Assembly (NCBI GenBank): GCA_947503005.1
Contig: CANNCA010000006.1
Location: 1 to 64,000 of the forward strand
Source of the DNA: an uncultured Flavobacteriaceae bacterium
Lineage (GTDB): Bacteria; Bacteroidota; Bacteroidia; Flavobacteriales; Flavobacteriaceae
Direction of reading: 5' to 3'
DNA: 64,000 nt
Below are positions 27,935 through 36,735 of this stretch, one piece after another. A program made the position numbers and the translations under genes. Positions within the stretch are counted from its first letter, which is position 1, and each line of letters starts with the position of its first letter. The notes under the pieces are model-generated. The model worked only from the letters and a program-made list of their open reading frames with translations. It had not been told where the DNA came from and did not search any database.

Positions 27935-29332
27935 ATGAAATACCAATTACAATCACATCACAAGAAAATTTTGGCGGACACCATCACTCCAGTGAGTGTG
28001 TATTTGAAAATCAGGGACAGATTTCCGAACAGCATTCTCTTAGAAAGCAGTGATTATCACGCCAATGATAATAGTTTCTCTTATATCTGTTGCAACCCGA
28101 TTGCCTCGATAAAAGTTGAAAACGAAAATATTATTCAGCAGTTTCCTGACGGTTCTAAAGATGAAATTCAAATTGAGGAACGCACTGATGTGGTGGGAAT
28201 CATTCACGATTTTAGTCGGCGTTTCGAAACTAACAAAAGTGATTTCAAATTCATTTATAACGGACTCTTCGGTTACATGGCATATGATGCCGTTCGTTAC
28301 TATGAGGATGTAAAACTTTCAAAAAAGGATGGTACTATTAAAATACCTGATATCTATTACTCGGTATATCAGAACATTATCGCCATCAATCATTTTAAGA
28401 ACGAGGCCTATATTTTTGCAAACTGCTACGAGACTGAAAATAATGTTCCGGAAATTGAACAAATTCTGAACGTAAAGAATTTTGCTTCCTATAATTTTTC
28501 TTTGGACGGAAATGCAACTTCCAATTTAAAAGATGAAGAATATAAAGAACATGTTGAACTCGCCAAAAAGCATTGTCAACGTGGCGATGTCTTTCAACTT
28601 GTGTTATCTCGAAGATTTTCTCAAGGATTTAAAGGAGATGAATTTAACGTATATCGAGCACTTCGTTCCGTGAACCCTTCTCCTTATTTATTTTATTTTG
28701 ACTATGGAGATTTTAAAATCTTCGGAAGTTCGCCCGAAGCTCAGCTCATCGTCAAAGATGGTACAGCTGAAATACATCCCATCGCAGGAACCTTCAAACG
28801 AACCGGAAACGACGAACAAGATGCCATTTTAGCAAAAGAATTGACCGAAGACGATAAAGAAAATAGCGAGCACGTCATGTTGGTTGATTTGGCAAGAAAC
28901 GATTTAAGTCGCAACGGAAGCATGGTCAAAGTCACCAACTATCGTGAGGTTCAATTTTTCTCACATGTAATTCATTTGGTTTCGAAAGTAACCGGGCAAA
29001 AGAAAAAAGATACCCCCACCATGAAAGTGGTTGCCGATACTTTTCCAGCGGGAACGCTAAGTGGTGCGCCCAAACATATGGCAATGCAACTTATCGAGAA
29101 ATACGAAAAAACAAGCAGAGGGTATTATGGTGGAGCAATCGGTTTTATGGATTTTAATGGGAATTTCAACCATGCCATTATGATTCGAACTTTCTTGAGT
29201 AAAAACCATGAATTGCATTATCAGGCTGGTGCAGGTTTAGTCGCAGCCTCAGACGCAGAAGATGAATTACAAGAAACCTATAACAAACTAGGCGCTTTGA
29301 CAAAAGCCCTTGAAATTGCTGAAACGATTTAA
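27935..29332 (+). CDS. trpE: Anthranilate synthase component I
   Basis: Converts chorismate to anthranilate with ammonia supplied by TrpG, the first step of tryptophan synthesis. 465 residues in the chorismate-binding fold: N-terminal LLESSDYHANDNSFS region (feedback-binding LLES), RGDVFQLVLSRRF (about 216-228), NPSPYLFYF, GSSPEAQL, HPIAGTFKRTG (about 286-296) and the final YQAGAGLVAASDAEDE. Serine of the LLES motif is present, so Trp feedback inhibition is expected. First enzyme gene of the trp operon; overlaps no gene but is one base from trpG. Confidence 0.97.
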   Translation: MKYQLQSHHKKILADTITPVSVYLKIRDRFPNSILLESSDYHANDNSFSYICCNPIASIKVENENIIQQFPDGSKDEIQIEERTDVVGIIHDFSRRFETNKSDFKFIYNGLFGYMAYDAVRYYEDVKLSKKDGTIKIPDIYYSVYQNIIAINHFKNEAYIFANCYETENNVPEIEQILNVKNFASYNFSLDGNATSNLKDEEYKEHVELAKKHCQRGDVFQLVLSRRFSQGFKGDEFNVYRALRSVNPSPYLFYFDYGDFKIFGSSPEAQLIVKDGTAEIHPIAGTFKRTGNDEQDAILAKELTEDDKENSEHVMLVDLARNDLSRNGSMVKVTNYREVQFFSHVIHLVSKVTGQKKKDTPTMKVVADTFPAGTLSGAPKHMAMQLIEKYEKTSRGYYGGAIGFMDFNGNFNHAIMIRTFLSKNHELHYQAGAGLVAASDAEDELQETYNKLGALTKALEIAETI

Positions 29333-29333
29333 G

Positions 29334-29897
29334 ATGAAGAAGATACTTGTTATAGACAACTACGACAGTTTTACTTACAATCTGGTTCATTACTTGGAAG
29401 ATTTAGATTGTGAAGTAGTCGTTAAACGGAACGACCAATTAACTTTGGACGAAGTCGATGTTTTCGATAAAATCGTCCTTTCTCCTGGACCGGGCATACC
29501 CGAAGAGGCTGGACTTTTAAAAGAAATTATTGCCAAATATGCTCCTACCAAAAGTATTTTTGGCGTTTGTTTGGGACAACAAGCTATTGGGGAAGTTTTT
29601 GGAGGTTCGTTGATAAATTTAGACGAAGTATATCATGGCATTGCCACTAAAATAAGAATCGTCAAAGATGATATCCTTTTTGAAGGATTACCAAAGGAAA
29701 TAGAAGTAGGTCGTTACCATTCATGGGTGGTAAATCCAGAACTTCCTAAGGTTTTGGAAGCTACTTCCTTTGATGAAAATGGACAAGTAATGTCTTTACG
29801 ACATAAAGATTATGATGTTTGCGCTGTACAATTTCACCCTGAATCGGTTTTGACTCCGGAAGGAAAAATGATTCTAGAAAACTGGTTAAAAAAATGA
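29334..29897 (+). CDS. trpG: Anthranilate synthase component II (glutamine amidotransferase)
   Basis: Releases ammonia from glutamine for TrpE. 187 residues with the class I amidotransferase triad Cys79 (GVCLGQQ), His168 and Glu170 (FHPES), and the family N-terminus ILVIDNYDSFTYN. The start is taken at the ATG one base after the trpE stop; an upstream TTG at 29310 would extend into trpE and adds eight residues not seen in the family. The stop overlaps trpD by four bases (ATGA). Confidence 0.97.
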   Translation: MKKILVIDNYDSFTYNLVHYLEDLDCEVVVKRNDQLTLDEVDVFDKIVLSPGPGIPEEAGLLKEIIAKYAPTKSIFGVCLGQQAIGEVFGGSLINLDEVYHGIATKIRIVKDDILFEGLPKEIEVGRYHSWVVNPELPKVLEATSFDENGQVMSLRHKDYDVCAVQFHPESVLTPEGKMILENWLKK

Positions 29898-30889
29898 AAG
29901 AGACACTAAATAAACTAATCAATCACGACATTCTTTCTAAAGAAGATGCAAAACAGATATTGGTCAATATTGCCAAGGGTGATTACAATACAAGTCAGAT
30001 TGCCGCATTTTTAACAGTTTATATGATGCGTAGCGTTACGATTGATGAGCTAGAAGGCTTTCGTGACGCCCTTTTAGAATTATGCTTAGCAATAGATTTA
30101 TCGGCCTATAATCCTGTTGATTTGTGTGGTACGGGGGGCGATGGAAAAGACACCTTTAATATTTCGACCTTAGCCTCTTTTGTTACTGCAGGTGCTGGAG
30201 TAAAAGTCACCAAACATGGGAATTATGGAGTTTCCTCAAAATGCGGAAGTAGTAACGTGATGGAGTTTCTGGGCATCAAATTTAGTAACGAAGCAGAGTT
30301 TTTAGAGAGGTCGATTGATGAAGCTGGCATTTGTGTTTTACACGCACCCCTATTCCATCCTGCAATGAAAAATGTGGCGCCTATCCGAAGAGAATTGGGT
30401 GTAAAAACCTTTTTCAACATGTTGGGGCCTATGGTAAATCCTGCTTTTCCAAAGAACCAAATGGTGGGAGTTTTCAATTTAGAACTGGCACGTATGTATG
30501 GATACTTATATCAAAATACAGATAAGAATTTTACAGTCTTGCATGCTTTGGATGGCTACGATGAAATTTCTCTTACAGGAAACACCAAAACCATTTCAAA
30601 TACTTCAGAAGGAATGATAAAACCTTCCGACTTTGGATTAAAGGCCATTCAACAAGCTGAAATTGTAGGTGGCGATAGTATTGAAGAATCCGCTCAAATA
30701 TTCTTGAATGTCTTGCAAGGAAAAGGTACTGAACCACAAAATAATGTGGTTTGCGCCAATGCTGGAGTGGCCATTGCAACAGTTGAAAATATGGATGTAA
30801 AAGAAGGATTTGAAAAGGCAAAAGAATCTTTATTGAGTGGTAAAGGTTTAATAGCATTAAGAAAATTACAAGAACTAAGTAAAAATTAA
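29894..30889 (+). CDS. trpD: Anthranilate phosphoribosyltransferase
   Basis: Transfers the phosphoribosyl group from PRPP to anthranilate. 331 residues, with the PRPP-binding CGTGGDGKDTFNIST (78-92) and the KHGN motif (107-110). The four-base overlap with trpG implies translational coupling. Confidence 0.97.
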   Translation: MKETLNKLINHDILSKEDAKQILVNIAKGDYNTSQIAAFLTVYMMRSVTIDELEGFRDALLELCLAIDLSAYNPVDLCGTGGDGKDTFNISTLASFVTAGAGVKVTKHGNYGVSSKCGSSNVMEFLGIKFSNEAEFLERSIDEAGICVLHAPLFHPAMKNVAPIRRELGVKTFFNMLGPMVNPAFPKNQMVGVFNLELARMYGYLYQNTDKNFTVLHALDGYDEISLTGNTKTISNTSEGMIKPSDFGLKAIQQAEIVGGDSIEESAQIFLNVLQGKGTEPQNNVVCANAGVAIATVENMDVKEGFEKAKESLLSGKGLIALRKLQELSKN

Positions 30890-30890
30890 G

Positions 30891-31673
30891 ATGGACATTC
30901 TATCTAAAATAGTAGCCGACAAATACAAAGAAGTTGATTTGAAAAAATCGCTTATTACAACTAAGCAGTTGGAGTCATCTGTTTTGTTTTCAAGAGCAAC
31001 GCTTTCTTTGGCAACTGCCCTACGAAATAGCAGTATCGGAATCATCGCCGAGCACAAAAGAAGGTCCCCTTCAAAAGGAACAATAAACCAAGACACAAAT
31101 GTGGGACAGGTAGCAAAAAGCTATCAAAAAGCTGGAGCCTGTGGTATGAGTGTCCTTACCGATATCAAATATTTTGGAGGTTCTTTAGAAGATTTGCTTT
31201 TGGCTAGAGCCTCCGTCACTATGCCGCTACTGCGCAAAGAATTCATCATTGACGAATATCAAATTCTGGAGGCCAAAGCTAATGGTGCAGATGTTATTCT
31301 CTTGATTGCAGCAGTGCTTTCCAAAGAAGAAATAAAGTCATTTTCTGAACTCGCTAAAAGTTTAAATTTAGAAGTGTTATTGGAAGTTCATAATGAAGCC
31401 GAATTGAATAAATCCATTATGCCCAGTTTGGATATGTTGGGTGTAAATAATCGAAATCTAAAGACTTTTCAAGTGAGTTTAGAAACTAGCAAAACATTGT
31501 CAAATTTGATTCCTGATGACTTTGTCAAAGTTTCTGAAAGTGGCATCAGTACGATTGAAGCCATTAAAGATTTAAAACAATATGGATATCAAGGGTTCTT
31601 AATTGGCGAAAACTTTATGAAAACCGAGAGTCCTGGAAAGAGCGCAGCCACATTTATTCAAAAACTAAGCTAA
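30891..31673 (+). CDS. trpC: Indole-3-glycerol phosphate synthase
   Basis: Closes the indole ring from CdRP. A 260-residue TIM barrel with the signature IIAEHKRRSPSKG near residues 44-56, the LLRKEFIIDEYQI strand (about 112-124), GVNNRNLKTF (about 183-192) and KVSESGIST. It is a separate protein, not fused to trpF. One base separates it from trpD. Confidence 0.97.
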   Translation: MDILSKIVADKYKEVDLKKSLITTKQLESSVLFSRATLSLATALRNSSIGIIAEHKRRSPSKGTINQDTNVGQVAKSYQKAGACGMSVLTDIKYFGGSLEDLLLARASVTMPLLRKEFIIDEYQILEAKANGADVILLIAAVLSKEEIKSFSELAKSLNLEVLLEVHNEAELNKSIMPSLDMLGVNNRNLKTFQVSLETSKTLSNLIPDDFVKVSESGISTIEAIKDLKQYGYQGFLIGENFMKTESPGKSAATFIQKLS

Positions 31674-32360
31674 GTGGAGTATTATTATTCAAATAAAGAC
31701 GATAAGAGAACTCCCTCGCCTCAGAGGAGGGTCGGGGTGGGGATTAAAGTCTGCGGCATGAATAAAAATACGACTGAGGTAGCCACTCTAAAGCCTGACT
31801 ATTTAGGCTTTATTTTCTGGAAACCTTCTAAAAGATACTTTGACGGTACAATGCCTTCAATTCCGCACAGCATTAAAAAAGTGGGGGTTTTTGTGGATAC
31901 TACAATACAGGAAATTGCTGAAAAAGTAAAAACCTACGGATTATTATTGGCACAACTACATGGCCAAGAAACTCCCACATTTTGTAATGAACTCAAAAAA
32001 ACCGTACCACAACTAAAGATCATTAAAGTATTTTCGATAAAGGATGATTTTGACTTTAGTCAATTGAAACAATTTGAGGCTAGCTGTGATTATTTTTTGT
32101 TCGATACCAAGGGAAAATTACCTGGTGGCAACGGATATACTTTTAACTGGGAGGTTCTAAAAAAATATCCTTCTACAAAACCATATTTTCTAAGTGGAGG
32201 GATAGGTTTGGATGAATTAGAATCCATCAAAGAATTTTTAAAAGGACCGGAATCAAAATATTGTGAAGTTTTTGATGTGAACAGTAAATTCGAAATCGAA
32301 CCGGGATTGAAGGATATAGCAAAATTGAAAGAGTTCCAAAAAGCCATTAAGACGAAATAA
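31674..32360 (+). CDS. trpF: Phosphoribosylanthranilate isomerase with repeat-derived N-terminal extension
   Basis: Isomerises PRA to CdRP. The barrel begins at IKVCGM (24-29), normally the very N-terminus of TrpF. The frame from the GTG at 31674 directly after the trpC stop adds about 22 residues, including TPSPQRRVGVG, which is the translation of a GC-rich repeat (31711-31742). Two starts are possible: the GTG at 31674, or the GTG at 31737 inside the repeat, which is preceded by a GGAGGG sequence. Other motifs (LHGQE, GGNGYTFNW, LSGGIGLDELE) are normal. Confidence 0.92.
   Translation: MEYYYSNKDDKRTPSPQRRVGVGIKVCGMNKNTTEVATLKPDYLGFIFWKPSKRYFDGTMPSIPHSIKKVGVFVDTTIQEIAEKVKTYGLLLAQLHGQETPTFCNELKKTVPQLKIIKVFSIKDDFDFSQLKQFEASCDYFLFDTKGKLPGGNGYTFNWEVLKKYPSTKPYFLSGGIGLDELESIKEFLKGPESKYCEVFDVNSKFEIEPGLKDIAKLKEFQKAIKTK
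31711..31742. repeat. GC-rich imperfect palindrome fused into the 5' end of trpF
   Basis: Bases CCCTCGCCTCAGAGGAGGG followed by a G-rich tail stand out from the AT-rich surroundings. CCTC and GAGG are inverted copies. It is read in frame as PSPQRRVGVG. I believe similar short elements recur in Bacteroidota genomes, but only one copy is in this window. Confidence 0.6.
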
Positions 32361-32363
32361 ACA

Positions 32364-32387
32364 GATTCCCGCTTTTGTGGGAATGAC
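32364..32387. repeat. Dispersed palindrome copy 4 (between trpF and trpB)
   Basis: ATTCCCGC and GTGGGAAT (one G-T pair) flank a TTTT loop. Outer bases TAAACAG and AATAAAGA match those of copy 3 upstream of trpE. Confidence 0.85.
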
Positions 32388-32399
32388 AATAAAGAGAAT

Positions 32400-33581
32400 A
32401 TGTACCACGCAGACGAAAAAGGATACTACGGAGAATTCGGTGGAGCTTTTATTCCTGAAATGCTCTACCCGAATGTAGAAGAATTGCGCCAAAAGTATTT
32501 GGACATAATGTATGAAGAATCTTTTCAAAAGGAATTCAATCAATTATTAAAGGACTATGTCGGCAGGCCTTCTCCACTTTATTTTGCGAAACGACTTTCT
32601 GAAAAACACAGATGCAAAATCTACCTAAAGCGAGAAGATTTGAACCATACGGGAGCTCATAAAGTAAACAATACGATTGGTCAAATCTTGATGGCCAAAC
32701 GCTTAGGAAAAACTAGAATTATTGCCGAAACGGGTGCTGGACAACATGGCGTTGCTACGGCTACAGTTTGTGCGCTAATGGGTATGGAATGTATTGTTTA
32801 TATGGGCGAAATCGACATTGCACGTCAAGCACCAAATGTAGCCCGAATGAAAATGTTGGGGGCTACCGTTCGACCTGCATTATCAGGAAGTCGCACCCTA
32901 AAAGATGCCACCAACGAAGCCATTCGTGATTGGATAAATAATCCTGTTGATACGCATTATATTATTGGTTCTGCCATCGGCCCACACCCCTACCCTGATA
33001 TGGTCACCCGGTTTCAATCAGTAATTTCGGAGGAAATCAAATGGCAGCTGAAGGAGAAGGAAGGGCGCGAAAACCCTGATTATGTGGTTGCCTGTATCGG
33101 TGGTGGAAGCAACGCCGCCGGAACTTACTATCACTTTTTAGATGAGCCCGAAGTGGGTATTATTGCTGTGGAAGCGGCGGGAAAAGGAGTTGAATCTGGC
33201 GAAAGCGCAGCAACCTCAGCATTGGGTAAAATCGGAATTATCCACGGTTGTAAAACCATGTTAATGCAGACAGCTGATGGGCAAATAACAGAGCCCTATT
33301 CCATTTCTGCGGGATTAGATTATCCTGGTGTAGGCCCCATGCATTCGCATTTACACAAATCAGGCAGGGCGGAATTTTATTCTGCCACAGATGATGAAGC
33401 CATGACCGCAGGAGTAGAACTTTCACAATTGGAAGGAATCATTCCAGCCATCGAAACAGGCCATGCCTTCGCCATTTTCGCCCATAAGAAATTTAAGCCA
33501 GAGGACATTGTTGTGATTAGTCTCTCTGGGCGTGGAGATAAGGATTTGGATACATATATAGACTACTTTAAGTTAGCGTAA
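32400..33581 (+). CDS. trpB: Tryptophan synthase beta chain
   Basis: PLP enzyme condensing indole with serine. 393 residues (TrpB1 type): PLP lysine Lys88 in [11 protein letters not shown], phosphate-binding GGGSNAAG (about 233-240), and conserved AETGAGQHG (about 107-115). The last base of its stop codon is shared with the first base of trpA (overlap of one base), typical of coupled alpha/beta expression. Confidence 0.98.
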   Translation: MYHADEKGYYGEFGGAFIPEMLYPNVEELRQKYLDIMYEESFQKEFNQLLKDYVGRPSPLYFAKRLSEKHRCKIYLKREDLNHTGAHKVNNTIGQILMAKRLGKTRIIAETGAGQHGVATATVCALMGMECIVYMGEIDIARQAPNVARMKMLGATVRPALSGSRTLKDATNEAIRDWINNPVDTHYIIGSAIGPHPYPDMVTRFQSVISEEIKWQLKEKEGRENPDYVVACIGGGSNAAGTYYHFLDEPEVGIIAVEAAGKGVESGESAATSALGKIGIIHGCKTMLMQTADGQITEPYSISAGLDYPGVGPMHSHLHKSGRAEFYSATDDEAMTAGVELSQLEGIIPAIETGHAFAIFAHKKFKPEDIVVISLSGRGDKDLDTYIDYFKLA

Positions 33582-34345
33582 TGAGCAATAGAATTAATGA
33601 GAAGCTTCAGGAGGACAAAAAACTCCTCTCCATATACTTCACAGCTGGTTATCCGGCATTGGAAGACACCGTACAAATCATTCAAGATTTAGAAAAAAAT
33701 GGTGTTGACATGATTGAGATTGGCTTACCGTTCAGCGACCCATTGGCTGACGGACCAACGATTCAAGAAAGTTCTACGGCCGCTTTGAAAAACGGAATGA
33801 CCACTGAAAAACTTTTCGAACAACTGCATGACATTCGCAAAACCGTTTCAATTCCTCTAATAGTAATGGGCTATTTCAACCCCATGCTGCAATATGGCGT
33901 TGAAGCCTTCTGCAAAAAATGTCATGAGATTGGTATTGACGGTATTATCATGCCCGATTTACCCTTAGATGTCTACCAATCAGAATACGAAGCAACATTC
34001 AAAAAATACGGCCTAATTAATATTTTCTTGATTACACCGCAAACGAGTGATGAAAGAATTAAACAAATCGATGAAGCTTCTGACGGATTTATCTATATGG
34101 TAAGTTCAGCAAGTGTGACTGGTTCAAGTTCGGGCTTTGGAAAAACTCAGACCGATTATTTTGAGCGTATTGCTGAGATGAATTTAAAGAACCCACAAAT
34201 TGTAGGTTTTGGTATTAAAGATGCTAAAACTTTTCAAACCGCTACAAAAAATGCAAATGGAGCAATTATTGGTTCTGCGTTTATTAAACATTTGACGGCT
34301 AATGGAGTGGATTCTATATCAAATTTTATAAAGAAGATTCGTTGA
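33581..34345 (+). CDS. trpA: Tryptophan synthase alpha chain
   Basis: Cleaves indole-3-glycerol phosphate and channels indole to TrpB. A 254-residue TIM barrel with catalytic Glu46 (DMIEIGLPFSDP) and Asp57 (ADGPTIQ) in place. Last enzyme gene of the trp operon, followed after one base by a small membrane protein gene. Confidence 0.97.
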   Translation: MSNRINEKLQEDKKLLSIYFTAGYPALEDTVQIIQDLEKNGVDMIEIGLPFSDPLADGPTIQESSTAALKNGMTTEKLFEQLHDIRKTVSIPLIVMGYFNPMLQYGVEAFCKKCHEIGIDGIIMPDLPLDVYQSEYEATFKKYGLINIFLITPQTSDERIKQIDEASDGFIYMVSSASVTGSSSGFGKTQTDYFERIAEMNLKNPQIVGFGIKDAKTFQTATKNANGAIIGSAFIKHLTANGVDSISNFIKKIR

Positions 34346-34346
34346 C

Positions 34347-34565
34347 ATGAACGATTTAATCAACAACTGGAAATTGGTATTACTGTTGTGCTTGGCCTTA
34401 GGCCTAGCCCCCTTCTTCCCTGAACCACATCTTTGGGGAAAACTAAAATGGATTGCTGGTGGTGCTCATGGTATGAAACTTATGGATTGGTTCGATGTTT
34501 TGCTGCATGGTTTTCCGTTTTTACTTTTAATGCGCCTTCTGGTTTTAAAGTTCAAAAGCAAATAG
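34347..34565 (+). CDS. Small membrane protein downstream of trpA
   Basis: 72 residues with two hydrophobic helices (about 8-25 and 49-66) joined by a loop with PEPHLWGKLKWIAGG. It starts one base after trpA and is read in the same direction, so it is the last gene of the trp transcript. I recognise it as a short conserved hypothetical of flavobacteria but know no function; its presence in the operon is the only hint. Confidence 0.7.
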   Translation: MNDLINNWKLVLLLCLALGLAPFFPEPHLWGKLKWIAGGAHGMKLMDWFDVLLHGFPFLLLMRLLVLKFKSK

Positions 34566-34616
34566 TAATCTCCTAATAATCCTTACTTTTAGCCTTCGCA
34601 AACAATCAAATTCTGA

Positions 34617-36110
34617 ATGAAAAAATTACTTTTTACAATATGCTGTCTTATCTCTTTTTTAAGTTCAGCCCAAGATGAAGCACAACTCAAAAGACAAGTC
34701 CGGCAAGCAATAAACGAAATTCGAAGTTTTGTAAAAATTCCGAATGATGCGCTGGATCATGCCGATATCAATCGAAATTTAACTTGGTTGGAAAAGAACT
34801 TTAACGCTAGAGGTTTTAACTCCTCAATACTTCCTACCGAAGGAGAATCGTTGTTTTTTGCTTCCCTTCCGATGGAAGATAGTAAACCTACCATTCTATT
34901 CTATATGCACCTTGACGGACAATCCGTGGACCCTTCCAAATGGAATCAACCCAATCCGTACGAAGTAGTTTTAAAATCTCCAGATGGTGAGGGTTGGAAG
35001 AAACAAGTCTTTGAAGATTTAGACGATGACATCAATTACGATTGGCGCTTGTTCGGGCGTTCAACTTCAGATGACAAAGGACCTATTGTGATGTTTTTGA
35101 GTGCCATCGACCTGTTGAAAGAAAATGGCAAAGAACTTCCTTTTAACATCAAAGTCATTTTAGATAGTGAAGAGGAAAAAAGCAGCAAACCCCTGCCGAA
35201 AGCAGTAAAACAATATCGAGAATTGCTCGAAGCCGATTTTTTAGTTATCAATGACGGCCCGGTTCATGTTTCTGGCAAGCCCACGGTGGTGTACGGCTGT
35301 AGGGGAATAACAACGCTCTCCCTAACAACACACGGCCCCATAAAACCACAACACAGTGGTCACTACGGAAACTATGCACCCAATCCCGGATTTCAATTGG
35401 CCCAAGTATTGGCGACCATGAAAGATACGGATGGAAGGGTGACCATTGACGGCTATTATGATGGCATTTCGTTGGATGAAATTGCGATGTCCGTTTTAAA
35501 AAGCGTACCGGATGATGCCAACACAATCAACACAAATTTAGCTGTTAAAACTCCTGAGAAAGTAGGTTCTTTTTATCAGGAAGCATTGCAATACCCATCT
35601 TTGAATATTAGAGGTATGGGTTCTGGTTGGATTGGTAAAAAGGCCAGAACAATCGTTCCTGAATCAGCAACCGCTGAACTCGATTTGCGATTGGTACCAG
35701 AAAGTGACGGAACACGACTGAAAGGTTTAGTCAAAAAACATATTGAAAAGCAAGGTTTCCATATCATGGATACCATTCCATCGCGGAAGGAACGCATGGC
35801 ATATGGCAAAATCATGACGGTTTTAGAAGGTCCTGTAACGGACGCTTTTCGTACCGACTTGACCAATCCCTTTGGCGAATTTTTGGTGAATACGTTAAAA
35901 ACTACCTTAGGTGAAGATGTTGTCCAAATTCGTATAATGGGCGGTACGGTACCTATCGCTCCATTTATTAATGAATTGAAAATTCCTGCTTTTATCGTTC
36001 CTATGGTAAACCCCGATAACAATCAACACAGCCCCAACGAAAATTTAAAGATCGGGCAGATTGCCTACGGGATCAAAGTTTTTTATGGCATATTGAGCAC
36101 AAAAAAATAA
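34617..36110 (+). CDS. Secreted M20 family metallopeptidase
   Basis: 497 residues with a signal peptide (about 1-18, ending FLSSA). The di-zinc M20 core is seen: MHLDGQSV (His98, Asp100), FGRSTSDDKGP (Asp152 or 153), and LDSEEEKSS (Glu185/186), plus the terminal metal His in PDNNQHSPNENL. Substrate is a peptide or acyl-amino acid; periplasmic location inferred from the signal. It starts 51 bases after the small membrane protein and ends about 100 bases before the next gene. Confidence 0.92.
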   Translation: MKKLLFTICCLISFLSSAQDEAQLKRQVRQAINEIRSFVKIPNDALDHADINRNLTWLEKNFNARGFNSSILPTEGESLFFASLPMEDSKPTILFYMHLDGQSVDPSKWNQPNPYEVVLKSPDGEGWKKQVFEDLDDDINYDWRLFGRSTSDDKGPIVMFLSAIDLLKENGKELPFNIKVILDSEEEKSSKPLPKAVKQYRELLEADFLVINDGPVHVSGKPTVVYGCRGITTLSLTTHGPIKPQHSGHYGNYAPNPGFQLAQVLATMKDTDGRVTIDGYYDGISLDEIAMSVLKSVPDDANTINTNLAVKTPEKVGSFYQEALQYPSLNIRGMGSGWIGKKARTIVPESATAELDLRLVPESDGTRLKGLVKKHIEKQGFHIMDTIPSRKERMAYGKIMTVLEGPVTDAFRTDLTNPFGEFLVNTLKTTLGEDVVQIRIMGGTVPIAPFINELKIPAFIVPMVNPDNNQHSPNENLKIGQIAYGIKVFYGILSTKK

Positions 36111-36215
36111 GTATTTGAAGCGTTAGAGACTTCTCTCAGCCTTTGTCATAAAACCTGTACCGGTTAGACATTTGAAACCCAGTAAACGGTATGGTTTTTG
36201 CGATTCAGTTCACAT

Positions 36216-36662
36216 ATGAAAACTAAATCCGGCCTTATTCTTGCACTTTGTATAGCTTTTAGCATAGTGCCCATATTCTCGTTTGCGAACAAAGATTCAA
36301 AACAGGACAAACTAAGTTCTGGTGAACCTGAATTAACACTCATCGAATCATTAGAAAATGGCGAAAGCTTTTCGATTGAAATAACTTCAATAGGTTGCTT
36401 TCATGGTAAACGCCAAACAATACTGATATCTAAGGAGACAAATGTTGTTACCGCAAGTTGGGGAGCTATTTCAAAACTACTAACTGATGAGGACATTCAA
36501 ACGTTCAAATCTTTCGAAATCGAACTTCGGAAATTGAAGATGGGAGGTTGTAGCACGGTTGATACTTACGTACTTCGATTTGGAAATCAAATGTTTCAAA
36601 CGAGCGATGGAACTTGTAGTTGGCACGGGTATCGACCGCTTATTGAACTGTTCAGCGAATAA
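36216..36662 (+). CDS. Hypothetical secreted protein
   Basis: About 148 residues from the ATG at 36216 (a TTG at 36198 lies upstream but the signal peptide fits the ATG). Signal peptide about 1-23 (ends SFAN), then a mature domain with four cysteines (SIGCFHG, GGCSTVD, DGTCSWHGY), possibly disulphide bonded. No family recognised. Confidence 0.7.
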   Translation: MKTKSGLILALCIAFSIVPIFSFANKDSKQDKLSSGEPELTLIESLENGESFSIEITSIGCFHGKRQTILISKETNVVTASWGAISKLLTDEDIQTFKSFEIELRKLKMGGCSTVDTYVLRFGNQMFQTSDGTCSWHGYRPLIELFSE

Positions 36663-36735
36663 CTATTCAGATACTTACTGGGCCTACATTTTTTGCACTA
36701 AAACACTTTAATTATCTTCCTTTCGTTTTATTAAT

